20,481 bases of DNA from Pseudopedobacter sp038237895. Its GTDB lineage: Bacteria; Bacteroidota; Bacteroidia; Sphingobacteriales; Sphingobacteriaceae. Numbering within the stretch: the stretch's first letter is position 1; the number at the start of each line of letters is the position of its first letter. The stretch lies in assembly GCA_038237895.1 (NCBI GenBank), contig JBBRYE010000059.1, positions 1-20,481 on the forward strand, in the 5' to 3' direction. Position numbers and translations under genes: made by a program. Below, in pieces: positions 6,186 through 13,756 of this stretch. Under the pieces are notes generated by a model that saw nothing but the letters and a program-made list of their open reading frames with translations, did not search any database and was not told the DNA's origin.

Positions 6186-7288
6186 TCCGTCAAATATTGA
6201 TATATCAACTTAGCTGTTTTTTCTGATGCGCCAGGTTTGCCCATTTTATCAGCTAAGATTTTATAATTTTCTAACATCTCATTTCGCTTAGGCCGAGTTA
6301 AAATATCATTTAAATCTTTAGAAATCATAGTAATGTTGCAGTCTTCTTGGATTAGTTCTGTTACTGTTTTACTATCCATAATTAGATTCACTAAAGAAAT
6401 AAACCTAATTTTTACCAACATACGAGCAATACCGATAGATATTGCACTGCCTTTGTAAAGTACCACTTGTGGCACTTTAAATAGTGCGGTTTCTAAAGTT
6501 GCCGTTCCTGATGTTACCAAAGCTGCTTCTGAAATGTTTAATAAATCATAAGTGGAGTTAAAAACAATTGGAATTTCTAAGTCGTTTAAATATTGCTGAT
6601 AAAAATCTTTATTAAAAGATGGAGCGCCAGCAATTACAAATTGATAATTAGGAAACGAATTGATGACAACCAACATATCTGGTAAAATATAATTGAGCTC
6701 TTGCTTTCTGCTTCCGGGAAGTAAAGCAATTATCGGTTTTTCGGTAAGATTATTTTCTGTTTTAAAATTTAGGTTTGGGATAAAAGCAGCTTTCGCATCT
6801 AATAGCGGATTTCCTACATAATCTACTTCCATTCCCCATTTATGATAAAAATCGACTTCAAAAGGTAGAATGCAGAACATTTTATCTACGTCTCGTTTAA
6901 TTTTTAAAACTCGTTTTTGATTCCATGCCCAAACTTTTGGCGAGATGTAGTAATAAACTTTGATACCTTGTTCTTTAGCAAATTTTGCAATCTTTAAATT
7001 GAAACCTGGAAAATCTATCAATACTAAAACATCGGGGCGATGTTCTAAAATATCCTCTTTACATTTTTTAATATTTTTTAAAATAGTCCTCAAGTTTAAA
7101 GCGACTTCTAAAAAGCCCATAAAAGCCATTTCTGCGTAGTGTTTCACCAAAACTCCACCCTGATTTTGCATTAAGTCGCCTCCGTAAAACCTAAAATCGG
7201 CTTTTGCATCTATTTCTTTTAATGTTTTCATCAGGTTGGAGCCATGAAGGTCTCCGGACGCTTCGCCGGCGATTAGGTAGTATTTCAT
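6182..7288 (-). CDS. lpxB: Lipid-A-disaccharide synthase
   Basis: A ~368-aa GT19 glycosyltransferase. It joins UDP-2,3-diacylglucosamine and lipid X to make the lipid A disaccharide at the inner membrane. GEASGD (residues 8-13) is the family motif near the N-terminus. Later motifs are VLIDFPGFNLKIAK, YYISPKVWAWNQKR, LPGSRKQEL and TSGTATLETAL, the last two in the UDP-sugar-binding half. I chose the ATG at 7288 because the protein begins MKYYLIAGEASGD there. The longer reading frame adds 19 residues from spacer DNA with no family resemblance. It converges on obg with a four-base overlap. Its upstream neighbour is a repeat-filled spacer and a DUF1016 gene rather than surE, which I take to be a secondary arrangement. 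Confidence 0.95.
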   Translation of the reverse strand: MKYYLIAGEASGDLHGSNLMKTLKEIDAKADFRFYGGDLMQNQGGVLVKHYAEMAFMGFLEVALNLRTILKNIKKCKEDILEHRPDVLVLIDFPGFNLKIAKFAKEQGIKVYYYISPKVWAWNQKRVLKIKRDVDKMFCILPFEVDFYHKWGMEVDYVGNPLLDAKAAFIPNLNFKTENNLTEKPIIALLPGSRKQELNYILPDMLVVINSFPNYQFVIAGAPSFNKDFYQQYLNDLEIPIVFNSTYDLLNISEAALVTSGTATLETALFKVPQVVLYKGSAISIGIARMLVKIRFISLVNLIMDSKTVTELIQEDCNITMISKDLNDILTRPKRNEMLENYKILADKMGKPGASEKTAKLIYQYLTD

Positions 7289-7400
7289 TATTGAGAGAGG
7301 TGAGAATTGAGATAGGTGAATTGAGAGCCAAGAGATAAGAAGCAAGATAAGAGAGTTAAGATACGAGAACTTGCTTTAATGTAGATCCTTTGATTGTTGG
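7289..7400. other. lpxB upstream spacer with GAGAT/AAGAT-rich degenerate repeats
   Basis: On the plus strand this holds purine-rich, GAGA/GATAAGA-like words (for example GAGATAAGAAGCAAGATAAG) without coding signal or a recognisable promoter box. Similar degenerate words are, from memory, frequent between Bacteroidota genes. The lpxB promoter was not found here. Confidence 0.4.
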
Positions 7401-7523
7401 TTGCGTTAACGATAGGAACGGCATCTCCGCCAGTAGTCGGGCAGGCTTTTTTAATTGTCATCCTGAGCGGAGTCGAAGGAAGGCAATTAAAAAGATATAG
7501 TGGATAGCGTGTTAAAACGCCCA
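7401..7523 (-). repeat. Dispersed intergenic repeat, copy B (composite)
   Basis: Read on the minus strand it begins TGGGCGTTTTAACACGCTAT and ends CCTATCGTTAACGCAA, matching both ends of the repeat at 4161-4240. Its middle is longer and contains a second repeat motif (GTCATCCTGAGCGGAGTCGA, plus strand, 7457-7476) and a partial palindrome-like GC block (7427-7445). It begins 22 bases after the DUF1016 stop codon, in the same orientation as that gene, as copy A does after the LacI-family gene. Confidence 0.7.
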
Positions 7524-7545
7524 AATTACTCTTCATTTTTACTTA

Positions 7546-8682
7546 TTAAATTTTAGAATCAAAAAGTTCTGTTAGCTGATTAAATTTTTCTGCCAATATT
7601 TTTTTATCAATCAATTTTGTTTCATAATCTGCGATAATAGCAGGACTAAGATTTCTTGCCAGGGCATATTCTACTACTTCGGTATCTTTACCTTTGCATA
7701 ATAAAACGCCGATACTCGGCTTTTCGTTGGTTCTTTTTACGTCTCTGTCTAACGCTTCTAAGTAAAAATTCAATTTTCCTAAAAATTCGGGAGCAAATTC
7801 TTCTATTTTTAACTCAAATAAAACGAGGCATTGCAAATCTCGATGATAGAATAATAAATTGGTGTAATAATCTTTATTGCCAACTTGCAACCGATATTGA
7901 TTGCCCATGTAAGTGAAACCCTTACCAACTTCGAGAATAAATTTTTGGAGATTTTGGACAATTGCTTTTTCAAAATCTTTTTCATTATGGTTTTCTGGAA
8001 GGTTTAGAAACTCAAAAATATAAGGGTCTTTAAAAAGATTTTGAGTAAGATTGGTAATGCTTTCTGTTTCTATTTTATTTTGTTTTTTTGAGAGCATTGT
8101 TCTTTCAAAAGTGGCGGTTTTAATTTGCCTTCTAAGCTGCCCTTTGCTCCAATTTTCTTTGTGCGACATTAGCGTATAAAACAAAATCTCTTCTGTTTTT
8201 CTGTTGCCAGAAAATATTTCTAAATGGTTAGTCCAAGAGATTTTTAACAGTACTTCTTTTAAGAAAAATTCTTGTTTTTCTAAAAGTGTCGCCAGTGGCG
8301 ACACTTTTATATCGTTCTCATTATTAGGTATTTGTAAAAGTGTCGCCAGTGGCGACACTTTTGGTTCGTTGATAGAATTCCAAAGTAAAAAACACTCTGA
8401 ATTTATTCCATAAGTATCATAAAACTGTCTCATTCTGTACAGTCCTCTTCTATTAAAACCAGATAATTCGGGATAATGGGACAAGATGAAATTTGCTAAT
8501 TCATTAACGGTATTTTCTCCCCAATTGCCAACTTCAATTTTTTCAGAAACAATTTTACCAACGTTAAAATAAAGTAAAACCAACTCGGCATTTATTTTTG
8601 CATAAATACGATTTTTTGCGTCTTGGATAAGATGCAAAATAGAATTAAATTCTAAATTTTCTTTACCGTTTGCTGGTTTCAT
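7546..8682 (-). CDS. DUF1016 / YhcG family PD-(D/E)xK nuclease with in-frame palindromic inserts
   Basis: A 378-aa protein. Residues ~10-100 fit the DUF1016 N-terminal domain (AELVLLYFNVGKIVSEKI, WGENTVNELANFI, FNRRGLYRMRQFYDTY). Residues ~145-370 fit the YhcG C-terminal nuclease fold, with D271 (DYYTNLLFYH), the strand LVLFELK carrying E290-x-K292, and ALDRDVKRTNEKPSIGVLLCKGKD. The family is predicted to act on DNA; its role is not established, and it is often found near mobile or defence genes. Between the two domains the peptide KVSPLATLL occurs twice (108-116 and 126-134). Each is encoded by the same 27-bp palindrome read in frame, so the linker looks like captured repeat DNA. The gene lies between the surE-linked membrane gene and lpxB. 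Confidence 0.88.
   Translation of the reverse strand: MKPANGKENLEFNSILHLIQDAKNRIYAKINAELVLLYFNVGKIVSEKIEVGNWGENTVNELANFILSHYPELSGFNRRGLYRMRQFYDTYGINSECFLLWNSINEPKVSPLATLLQIPNNENDIKVSPLATLLEKQEFFLKEVLLKISWTNHLEIFSGNRKTEEILFYTLMSHKENWSKGQLRRQIKTATFERTMLSKKQNKIETESITNLTQNLFKDPYIFEFLNLPENHNEKDFEKAIVQNLQKFILEVGKGFTYMGNQYRLQVGNKDYYTNLLFYHRDLQCLVLFELKIEEFAPEFLGKLNFYLEALDRDVKRTNEKPSIGVLLCKGKDTEVVEYALARNLSPAIIADYETKLIDKKILAEKFNQLTELFDSKI
8281..8309. repeat. In-frame palindrome, copy 1
   Basis: A perfect inverted repeat with arms AAAAGTGTCGCC and GGCGACACTTTT around AGT (8282-8308), extended by one more T/A pair at each side. It encodes KVSPLATLL in the DUF1016 protein. Confidence 0.95.
8336..8362. 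repeat. In-frame palindrome, copy 2
   Basis: The same 27 bases as copy 1, 54 bp away, in the same reading frame. The 27-bp spacer between copies shows no similarity to the palindrome. Confidence 0.95.
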
Positions 8683-8693
8683 TTATAACTAAT

Positions 8694-8726
8694 AAAATTC
8701 TTAAAAGGATAGCCCGAGTGCTATCC
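8694..8726 (-). terminator. Putative terminator after the surE-linked membrane gene
   Basis: On the minus strand GGATAGC (8726-8720), a six-base loop, GCTATCC (8713-8707) and TTTT. The stem abuts the TAG stop of the 91-aa gene. If active it would separate the surE unit from the DUF1016 gene. Confidence 0.55.
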
Positions 8727-9002
8727 CTACTTATTAAACTTATAATAAAAGAAGATAAATGCACACACAAAAGTTGCGGAAATGATGCCTTTTGCTGTTT
8801 GCTCCATATCTTTTTTATAAGCGTATTTTAATAAAATCATATTTAGGGCAACGCAGCCAATGTATAATAAATCGTCTTTTTGGAAGATGACCAGATTTTT
8901 TTTGATGATCTCTACAATAAAAAAAGCTATGGCAGGGAAAAATAAACCAGCACCCAAACCTAGCCAAACGCTATCTTTTTTAAATATTGAAATTCCACGC
9001 AT
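8727..9002 (-). CDS. Small membrane protein, function unknown
   Basis: A 91-aa protein with three likely membrane helices (about 12-32, 43-62 and 70-87) and a basic N-terminus. I do not recognise a named family. Its start codon lies inside the surE coding sequence, a 23-bp overlap including the surE stop, so the two are very probably cotranscribed and translationally coupled. Position next to surE, with lpxB further down, hints at an envelope link, but nothing in the sequence shows a function. Confidence 0.75.
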   Translation of the reverse strand: MRGISIFKKDSVWLGLGAGLFFPAIAFFIVEIIKKNLVIFQKDDLLYIGCVALNMILLKYAYKKDMEQTAKGIISATFVCAFIFFYYKFNK

Positions 9003-9756
9003 TTAATGAAGATATTGCGTGGTGTGCCGTCATATCAAATTGAACGGGAACCACAGATACATAATGATTATTTAATGCCCATACGTCGGAATCTTCGCCT
9101 TTATCATTATTTTGGAAAACTCCTGTTAACCAATAATAATTGCGATTGTATGGGTCTTGTCTCTCCTCAAAATCTTCTGCCCATTTTGCATTTGCTTGTC
9201 GGCAAATTTTTATTCCTTTTATAGGCTTATCATTTTTTGGAAAATTGACGTTTAATAAAACCCCTTGTTGCAATCCGTTGGTTAATAATTGAATACAAAT
9301 TTCTTTAATGTACTTTTTACAGCCTTCAAAATCGGCTTCCCAAGTATAATCATCTAAAGAAAAACCAACCGACGGAATACTTTCAATTGCACCTTCTACC
9401 GCCGCCGACATAGTGCCCGAATAGATAACGTTGATAGAATTATTTAAACCATGATTAATCCCAGAAACGCATAAATCGGGCTTTTGACCCTTAAATATTT
9501 TATTTACTGCCAGCTTTACACAATCAACAGGAGTGCCGCTGCATTTATACATTTCAACACCGTCGTAAAGCTTTATTTTATCTAAACGTAAGGGTTTACC
9601 AATGGTAATGGCGTGGCCCATGCCACTTTGTGGACTATCAGGTGCAACAACTGTAACTTCGCCAAGTTCTTTTACCACTTCTATTAATGCTTTTATTCCT
9701 GGTGCGGTTACGCCGTCATCATTTACAACCAGTATTCTATATTTTTTATCTGCCAT
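8980..9756 (-). CDS. surE: 5'/3'-nucleotidase SurE
   Basis: A 258-aa SurE phosphatase, which removes phosphate from nucleoside 5'- and 3'-monophosphates using a divalent metal. The metal-site residues are visible: D13 and D14 in VNDDG, S44 in SPQSGMGHAIT, and N101 in VSGINHGLN. Other family motifs are VAPDSPQSG, CSGTPVDCV and YSGTMSAAVEGA. The 258-aa length is normal for bacterial SurE. It is the first gene of the minus-strand unit and is divergent from the CLC gene, with only ~31 bases between the two starts, so their promoters must overlap. Confidence 0.96.
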   Translation of the reverse strand: MADKKYRILVVNDDGVTAPGIKALIEVVKELGEVTVVAPDSPQSGMGHAITIGKPLRLDKIKLYDGVEMYKCSGTPVDCVKLAVNKIFKGQKPDLCVSGINHGLNNSINVIYSGTMSAAVEGAIESIPSVGFSLDDYTWEADFEGCKKYIKEICIQLLTNGLQQGVLLNVNFPKNDKPIKGIKICRQANAKWAEDFEERQDPYNRNYYWLTGVFQNNDKGEDSDVWALNNHYVSVVPVQFDMTAHHAISSLNAWNFNI

Positions 9757-9787
9757 TTTAGATTAATTTATCATATTTGAGTTGCCC

Positions 9788-11572
9788 ATGAGAAACCTAA
9801 TTACACCTACAAAGATAAAAAAGCTAAGGGTTAAATTTAGGCGCATTGCCGAAAAGCAAAAAAACAAACAAATCACTATTATATTGTTGAGCGTTTTAGT
9901 GGGTTTGATTGTAGGTTTGGCCGCTATAGCTATCAAGCAAATTACGTACGGCATTGAAAATTATGCTACCAAATTTTTCCCAGGTTTTTTATTGATTTTG
10001 ACACCATTGGTGGGTCTGTTATTAGTAAACATTTTAAATATTAATGTTTTTAAGAAGGTAGCAGACTACAAAGGAATGCGTAATGTGATTGATTCGATAG
10101 AAAATCATCAATCTTTTATAAAGCTGAGGCTTATTTATACCAAATTTATCACTGCGGGTATTACCATTGGTTTTGGCGGAAGCTCTGGAATGGAAGCGGC
10201 AATTATTACGTCTGGAGCTTCTATTGGCGCTAACATGGGTAAAACTTTTGGCTTAAATTATCAATTAAGAACACTTTTAATTGGTTGCGGAACAGCCGGA
10301 GGGATTTCTGCAATGTACAATGCACCAATTGGAGGATTTCTTTTTGCACTAGAAGTTATACTGCCCGAATTTACACCTGCTTTATTGATTCCTCTTTTAC
10401 TCTCATCGGCAACCGGAAAGATTTTGTTTGAGCTTATTATGGGAAGTAATTTAAGGTTTGATGAACATATAGATACTTTTTCTTACCATAGTTTACCTTA
10501 TGTTGTTTTAGTTGGTTTAGCTGGAGCTTTAACAGCGCTTTACATGAAAAAAACTTATAGCTTATGTTTTAAGTACTTATCGAGGCTAAATAATCCTTAT
10601 GTAATTGCCTTGGTTGGCGGTTCTGTTTTAGGATTATTAATTTATTTTTTTCCTGCCCTTTATGGCGAAGGTTATGTTTCTATTAACGATTTACTCCATA
10701 ATAACGAAGCAGGAATTTGGACCAATTCTATCTTAGCAAATCCAAGTTTTCAGCCTTTTCATGGCACATTTATATTGATTATATTATTTTTTTTAAGGCC
10801 AGTTACCACAGGGTTAAGTTTAGGTGCTGGAGGGGAAGGAGGTTATTTTGCACCTAGTTTAGTAGCTGGGGGATTAACAGGTTATTTAGTTTTTAAACTG
10901 ATATTTTCAATTTACGGGAGTAGGTTAGGTTTAGAACCTAATACATTGATATTTTTAGGGATGGCGGCTACATTCGCTTGTGTGATGAGAGCACCTGTAA
11001 CCGCTATCTTTTTAATTGCCGATACTACCCAAAGTTATGGATTGATAGTCCCTTTAATGATTACAACAACAATTGCCTACACTTTTAAAAATTATATTGA
11101 TGCATACAATCCTTTGCAAAAAGGAGATCATGGAACATTACAAATGGAAAAATTTATTCTTAACCAAATAAATTTAAGGGATATTATTGAGCCCATTTTT
11201 GGAAATATAAAAGCAGATGATAAACTAAGAGAATTGATAGCCCATTTTTCTGGTCATGAGAATAGCATTACACCAATTTATGACGATACTCATAAAGTAA
11301 TAGGGATTATAGAGCTTAAAAAAGTGAGGGCAATGATGAAGAATTTTGAGAGTTATGATACTGTAAATGCTTCGGAATTAATGGATACAAATTTTGATGT
11401 GATAAAGTATATTTCATTAAGAAAGACTTTGTTAGATAATCCTTCACTAATTAAAGATCATCATGTTTTAATTAGTAAAAATGATATGATTATTGGTCAT
11501 GTTTCTAGTTATAAAATGCTATCCATATATAATCAATATCTAAATAATCCTGATAGATTGTTTGCAAAGTAA
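9788..11572 (+). CDS. CLC family chloride channel/transporter with C-terminal CBS region
   Basis: A ~594-aa protein with the CLC membrane domain (about 30-440), then a cytoplasmic C-terminal region of ~130 residues that resembles paired CBS domains. CLC landmarks are GGSSGMEAAI (131-140, with E136 at the gating-glutamate position), NAPIGGFLFALEVILPEF (178-195), GGYFAPSL (351-358) and Y440 near the last helix. By my ungapped comparison with E. coli ClcA, the proton-path glutamate (E203) is valine here (V190), as in animal CLC channels. The usual GSGIP chloride motif is not recognisable; KGMRNV lies in its place. I chose the ATG at 9788 over a TTG six bases earlier. An imperfect -7 box (CATATTTG, 9772-9779) would give almost no leader. 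Confidence 0.92.
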   Translation: MRNLITPTKIKKLRVKFRRIAEKQKNKQITIILLSVLVGLIVGLAAIAIKQITYGIENYATKFFPGFLLILTPLVGLLLVNILNINVFKKVADYKGMRNVIDSIENHQSFIKLRLIYTKFITAGITIGFGGSSGMEAAIITSGASIGANMGKTFGLNYQLRTLLIGCGTAGGISAMYNAPIGGFLFALEVILPEFTPALLIPLLLSSATGKILFELIMGSNLRFDEHIDTFSYHSLPYVVLVGLAGALTALYMKKTYSLCFKYLSRLNNPYVIALVGGSVLGLLIYFFPALYGEGYVSINDLLHNNEAGIWTNSILANPSFQPFHGTFILIILFFLRPVTTGLSLGAGGEGGYFAPSLVAGGLTGYLVFKLIFSIYGSRLGLEPNTLIFLGMAATFACVMRAPVTAIFLIADTTQSYGLIVPLMITTTIAYTFKNYIDAYNPLQKGDHGTLQMEKFILNQINLRDIIEPIFGNIKADDKLRELIAHFSGHENSITPIYDDTHKVIGIIELKKVRAMMKNFESYDTVNASELMDTNFDVIKYISLRKTLLDNPSLIKDHHVLISKNDMIIGHVSSYKMLSIYNQYLNNPDRLFAK

Positions 11573-11586
11573 AAATGGTATAAACG

Positions 11587-11617
11587 AGAAAAGGAGACGA
11601 TGGGCGTCTCCTTTTCT
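11587..11617. terminator. Intrinsic terminator after the CLC gene
   Basis: A 13-bp perfect stem, AGAAAAGGAGACG (11587-11599) and CGTCTCCTTTTCT (11605-11617), with a five-base loop. The arms carry A and T runs that could serve either direction; only the CLC gene reads into it here. Confidence 0.8.
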
Positions 11618-11618
11618 A

Positions 11619-11642
11619 CTAAACCTAAACCTAAACCTAAAC
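11619..11642. repeat. CTAAAC hexamer tandem repeat, four copies
   Basis: Four perfect direct copies of CTAAAC immediately after the terminator hairpin. No function is evident; copy number may vary by slippage. Confidence 0.85.
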
Positions 11643-11784
11643 GTATGAAATTTATCTTCTTTTGAGTGAAGATGTTTAGCATTAAACAAAGCAAATGCCA
11701 AAAATGAATAAGCATTAAATTATTTTGTTAATTTATGTTAAATGTTGTTTTAAATGTGTTTAAACGATAATTATTTATTTAAAG

Positions 11785-11814
11785 TTTGCACAAAACACAA
11801 TTTGTATATATTTG
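11785..11814 (+). promoter_or_regulatory. Promoter for the LysE-type gene, close enough for a leaderless mRNA
   Basis: TTTG (11785-11788), an 18-bp spacer and TATATTTG (11807-11814) match the Bacteroidota consensus. The last G of the box is only five bases before the ATG at 11820, so the transcript would start at or within a few bases of the start codon. Confidence 0.65.
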
Positions 11815-11819
11815 AAGAC

Positions 11820-12440
11820 ATGCTTTTACTCACTTTTATAGTCGCTATTGTAGTTAATTTTTTAGGTTATGTTCCTTTAGGAAACATTAATCTTACATCC
11901 ATTCAAATAAGTATTAACAAAGGTTTAAAGCAAGCTCTAATATTTGCAGTTTCTTTTTCTATTGTAGAAGCCATTTTTACATATATATTAATGAATTTTG
12001 CCGAATGGTTTGCAGGCCAAAAACAATTAATGGTGTGGTTAGGGTGGATTTTGGTTATGGTTTTTATAACCATGGGATTTATTAGTTTGATTCAAGCAAG
12101 TAAAAAACCAAAACCAAAAGAAGACTCAAGAAAAAGAGACAGTATTAGAACAGGGATAATTTTAGGGATTTTTAATCCCATGATAATTCCTTTTTGGACC
12201 ATTGGTGGAACGTATTTAATTGCCAATAACTGGATTACCACCCAAGGTTTAGGATTAGAAATTTTTGCAATTGGCGCAGGCTTGGGCTCTTTTTTATGTT
12301 TATATCTCTTCGCCAGATTTGCACAGTACATTCAAAATAAATTCTCATTTAATCATCAAATCATTAATAAAAGCATTGCTGCCGTTTTTTTTGGTTTAGC
12401 AATATTTCAGATTTCTAAAGAATTGTTTTTTGGGAGTTAA
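11820..12440 (+). CDS. LysE/RhtB family amino acid exporter
   Basis: A 206-aa inner-membrane protein with about six hydrophobic segments. It opens with the family pattern (FLGYVPLGNINLTSIQISINKGLKQAL, equivalent to the PGP...G..G motif region), and has FNPMIIPFW in the second half, the conserved FxNPxxxxFW-like signature. LysE/RhtB proteins export amino acids or related small molecules driven by the membrane potential; the substrate here is unknown. The ATG at 11820 is chosen because the reading frame upstream contains the promoter box and has no membrane-protein character. It stands alone between the CLC gene and a convergent membrane gene. Confidence 0.85.
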   Translation: MLLLTFIVAIVVNFLGYVPLGNINLTSIQISINKGLKQALIFAVSFSIVEAIFTYILMNFAEWFAGQKQLMVWLGWILVMVFITMGFISLIQASKKPKPKEDSRKRDSIRTGIILGIFNPMIIPFWTIGGTYLIANNWITTQGLGLEIFAIGAGLGSFLCLYLFARFAQYIQNKFSFNHQIINKSIAAVFFGLAIFQISKELFFGS

Positions 12441-12602
12441 AATTTACAAAGTAAAAAAAATATTTTTCAATATTAATTGATTAAAATTATACTACCATTA
12501 AGGCATTAAGAAAAATTGAGATCAATTTTAATCTAGATATACCTTAACTACTAAATGTTGAAATTTAAAATTCACGAAAATCCGTAGAATCTGCGAGAAA
12601 AA
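12441..12602. other. Convergent spacer with a degenerate repeat
   Basis: No gene. The last part (about 12572-12602, ATCCGTAGAATCTGCGAGAA) resembles the imperfect 'CGAAAATCTGCG' words that I recall as scattered between Bacteroidota genes. No strong terminator hairpin is evident. Confidence 0.4.
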
Positions 12603-13643
12603 TTATTCCTTTTTCAAAAACTCCAAATTCCAAATTTTTTCTGCCTTGAGGCCAATAAGCCAAAACGAAAGTGCCAAAACAGTAAAGAAGAGCGCTTTAT
12701 GCCAACTTTCCCAAAAATATTCAAAAAATCTGCTGTACAAATTGATAATCAAAAAAGTAGCACCAAATTCCCTAGCCATTTCATCTTTAAACTTAAAACC
12801 TAAAAAAAAGGTTAAGCCGCATATAAAAAAAGATAAACCGGCCCAAAACAGTAAATGGAATTGACTCACTTTATACCATTGATCTATAGAAGCAAAATTT
12901 CCAAAAATAGAGAGTAACCACAAAGCCGAAAATGTATAAACTAAGGCTATAAAATAGGTTGTTTGGAAAAGAAAATTGAATTTATTAACCTTTTTAAAAA
13001 GAAAAGAAAATATAATGAGCAAAAGTCCAAAAACAACAAATCTTAAAGGATAATTCATCCCCAAAAAACAAAAATTATTCTTTCCTAAATAGCTTGTTTG
13101 TGTTCCAAACCAAGCTCCTAAAGAAAGTAAAGCAAAGGCCCAAATTAGTTTAGATTTAAAATAATAACCTAAAAAGCCATAAATTGGAATTGCCATTAAA
13201 AATATTAAAACATAATTTTCAATATCCTTATTTAGCGTTTTACCAAAATAAGCTAAGCCATTTGCTATAAGCATTACGCCACTAAATAATAAAGCTTCAT
13301 TACTAAAAACCTGTTTAGATTTTGTTTTTCTTCTCTTGTTGCCTAAAAATAAAAGATAAGCGGCTGCAGCAAAAGATAGAAGGCTGATAATGATGTTTGG
13401 CGTATAATAAAGCTTTTCTAGTAAAAGCGTCATCTTTTTATCCAAAAGTAAAGATCCCAGAGCAAAAACACCGCAAGCTAAAGCTACATAAATAGAGTAT
13501 TGAGCCAGCTTTTGCCAATCAAAAGATTTTACAGAATAGCTTTTTTTTAACTCTGTAGCTTTTTCTGGCGATAATAATTGGTCATTTTGCCAAGTATCAA
13601 TCATTTCATCTAAAAATTCAGCTTTTTCCTGGTTGACATTCAT
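12603..13643 (-). CDS. Multi-pass membrane protein, DUF2157-like
   Basis: A ~346-aa protein. A short cytoplasmic N-terminus (about 1-45: QEKAEFLDEMIDTWQNDQLLSPEKATEL) precedes roughly ten hydrophobic helices, a layout that fits the DUF2157 group of predicted membrane proteins. No catalytic motif is visible and no function is known to me. The ATG at 13643 is preferred to a TTG nine bases upstream. It is convergent with the LysE-type gene and divergent from gap, with ~110 bp between the two starts. Family membership is tentative. Confidence 0.7.
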   Translation of the reverse strand: MNVNQEKAEFLDEMIDTWQNDQLLSPEKATELKKSYSVKSFDWQKLAQYSIYVALACGVFALGSLLLDKKMTLLLEKLYYTPNIIISLLSFAAAAYLLFLGNKRRKTKSKQVFSNEALLFSGVMLIANGLAYFGKTLNKDIENYVLIFLMAIPIYGFLGYYFKSKLIWAFALLSLGAWFGTQTSYLGKNNFCFLGMNYPLRFVVFGLLLIIFSFLFKKVNKFNFLFQTTYFIALVYTFSALWLLSIFGNFASIDQWYKVSQFHLLFWAGLSFFICGLTFFLGFKFKDEMAREFGATFLIINLYSRFFEYFWESWHKALFFTVLALSFWLIGLKAEKIWNLEFLKKE

Positions 13644-13756
13644 TAGAAGCAAATTAAATATTTTTTATGAATTTAAGTTTTACTTAGTGTAAAGATGATG
13701 AAATCATAAAAATATAATTCTTTCAATTTTGGTAAATTGCGCAAAAATTAATATTA

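Noticed and set aside
7289..7345. Longer lpxB start with 19 extra residues
   Set aside because: The extra residues come from repeat-like spacer DNA and precede the natural LpxB N-terminus beginning MKYYLIAGEASGD.
7427..7445. Full copy of the 16-bp tRNA-array palindrome in the lpxB spacer
   Set aside because: Only one arm resembles it (CCGCCAGT); the other arm does not pair well.
8204..8413. Plus-strand open frame across the palindromes in the DUF1016 gene
   Set aside because: The palindromes read similarly on both strands, which creates a shadow frame. The minus-strand frame carries recognisable domains.
8980..9224. Plus-strand frame antisense to surE
   Set aside because: It lies wholly antisense to surE and has no recognisable motifs.
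9782..9787. TTG start for the CLC gene two codons upstream
   Set aside because: An ATG follows two codons later and nothing in the family favours the TTG.
11754..11819. Upstream start for the LysE-type gene
   Set aside because: The extension lacks membrane-protein character and would contain the promoter box; the LysE family N-terminus begins at 11820.
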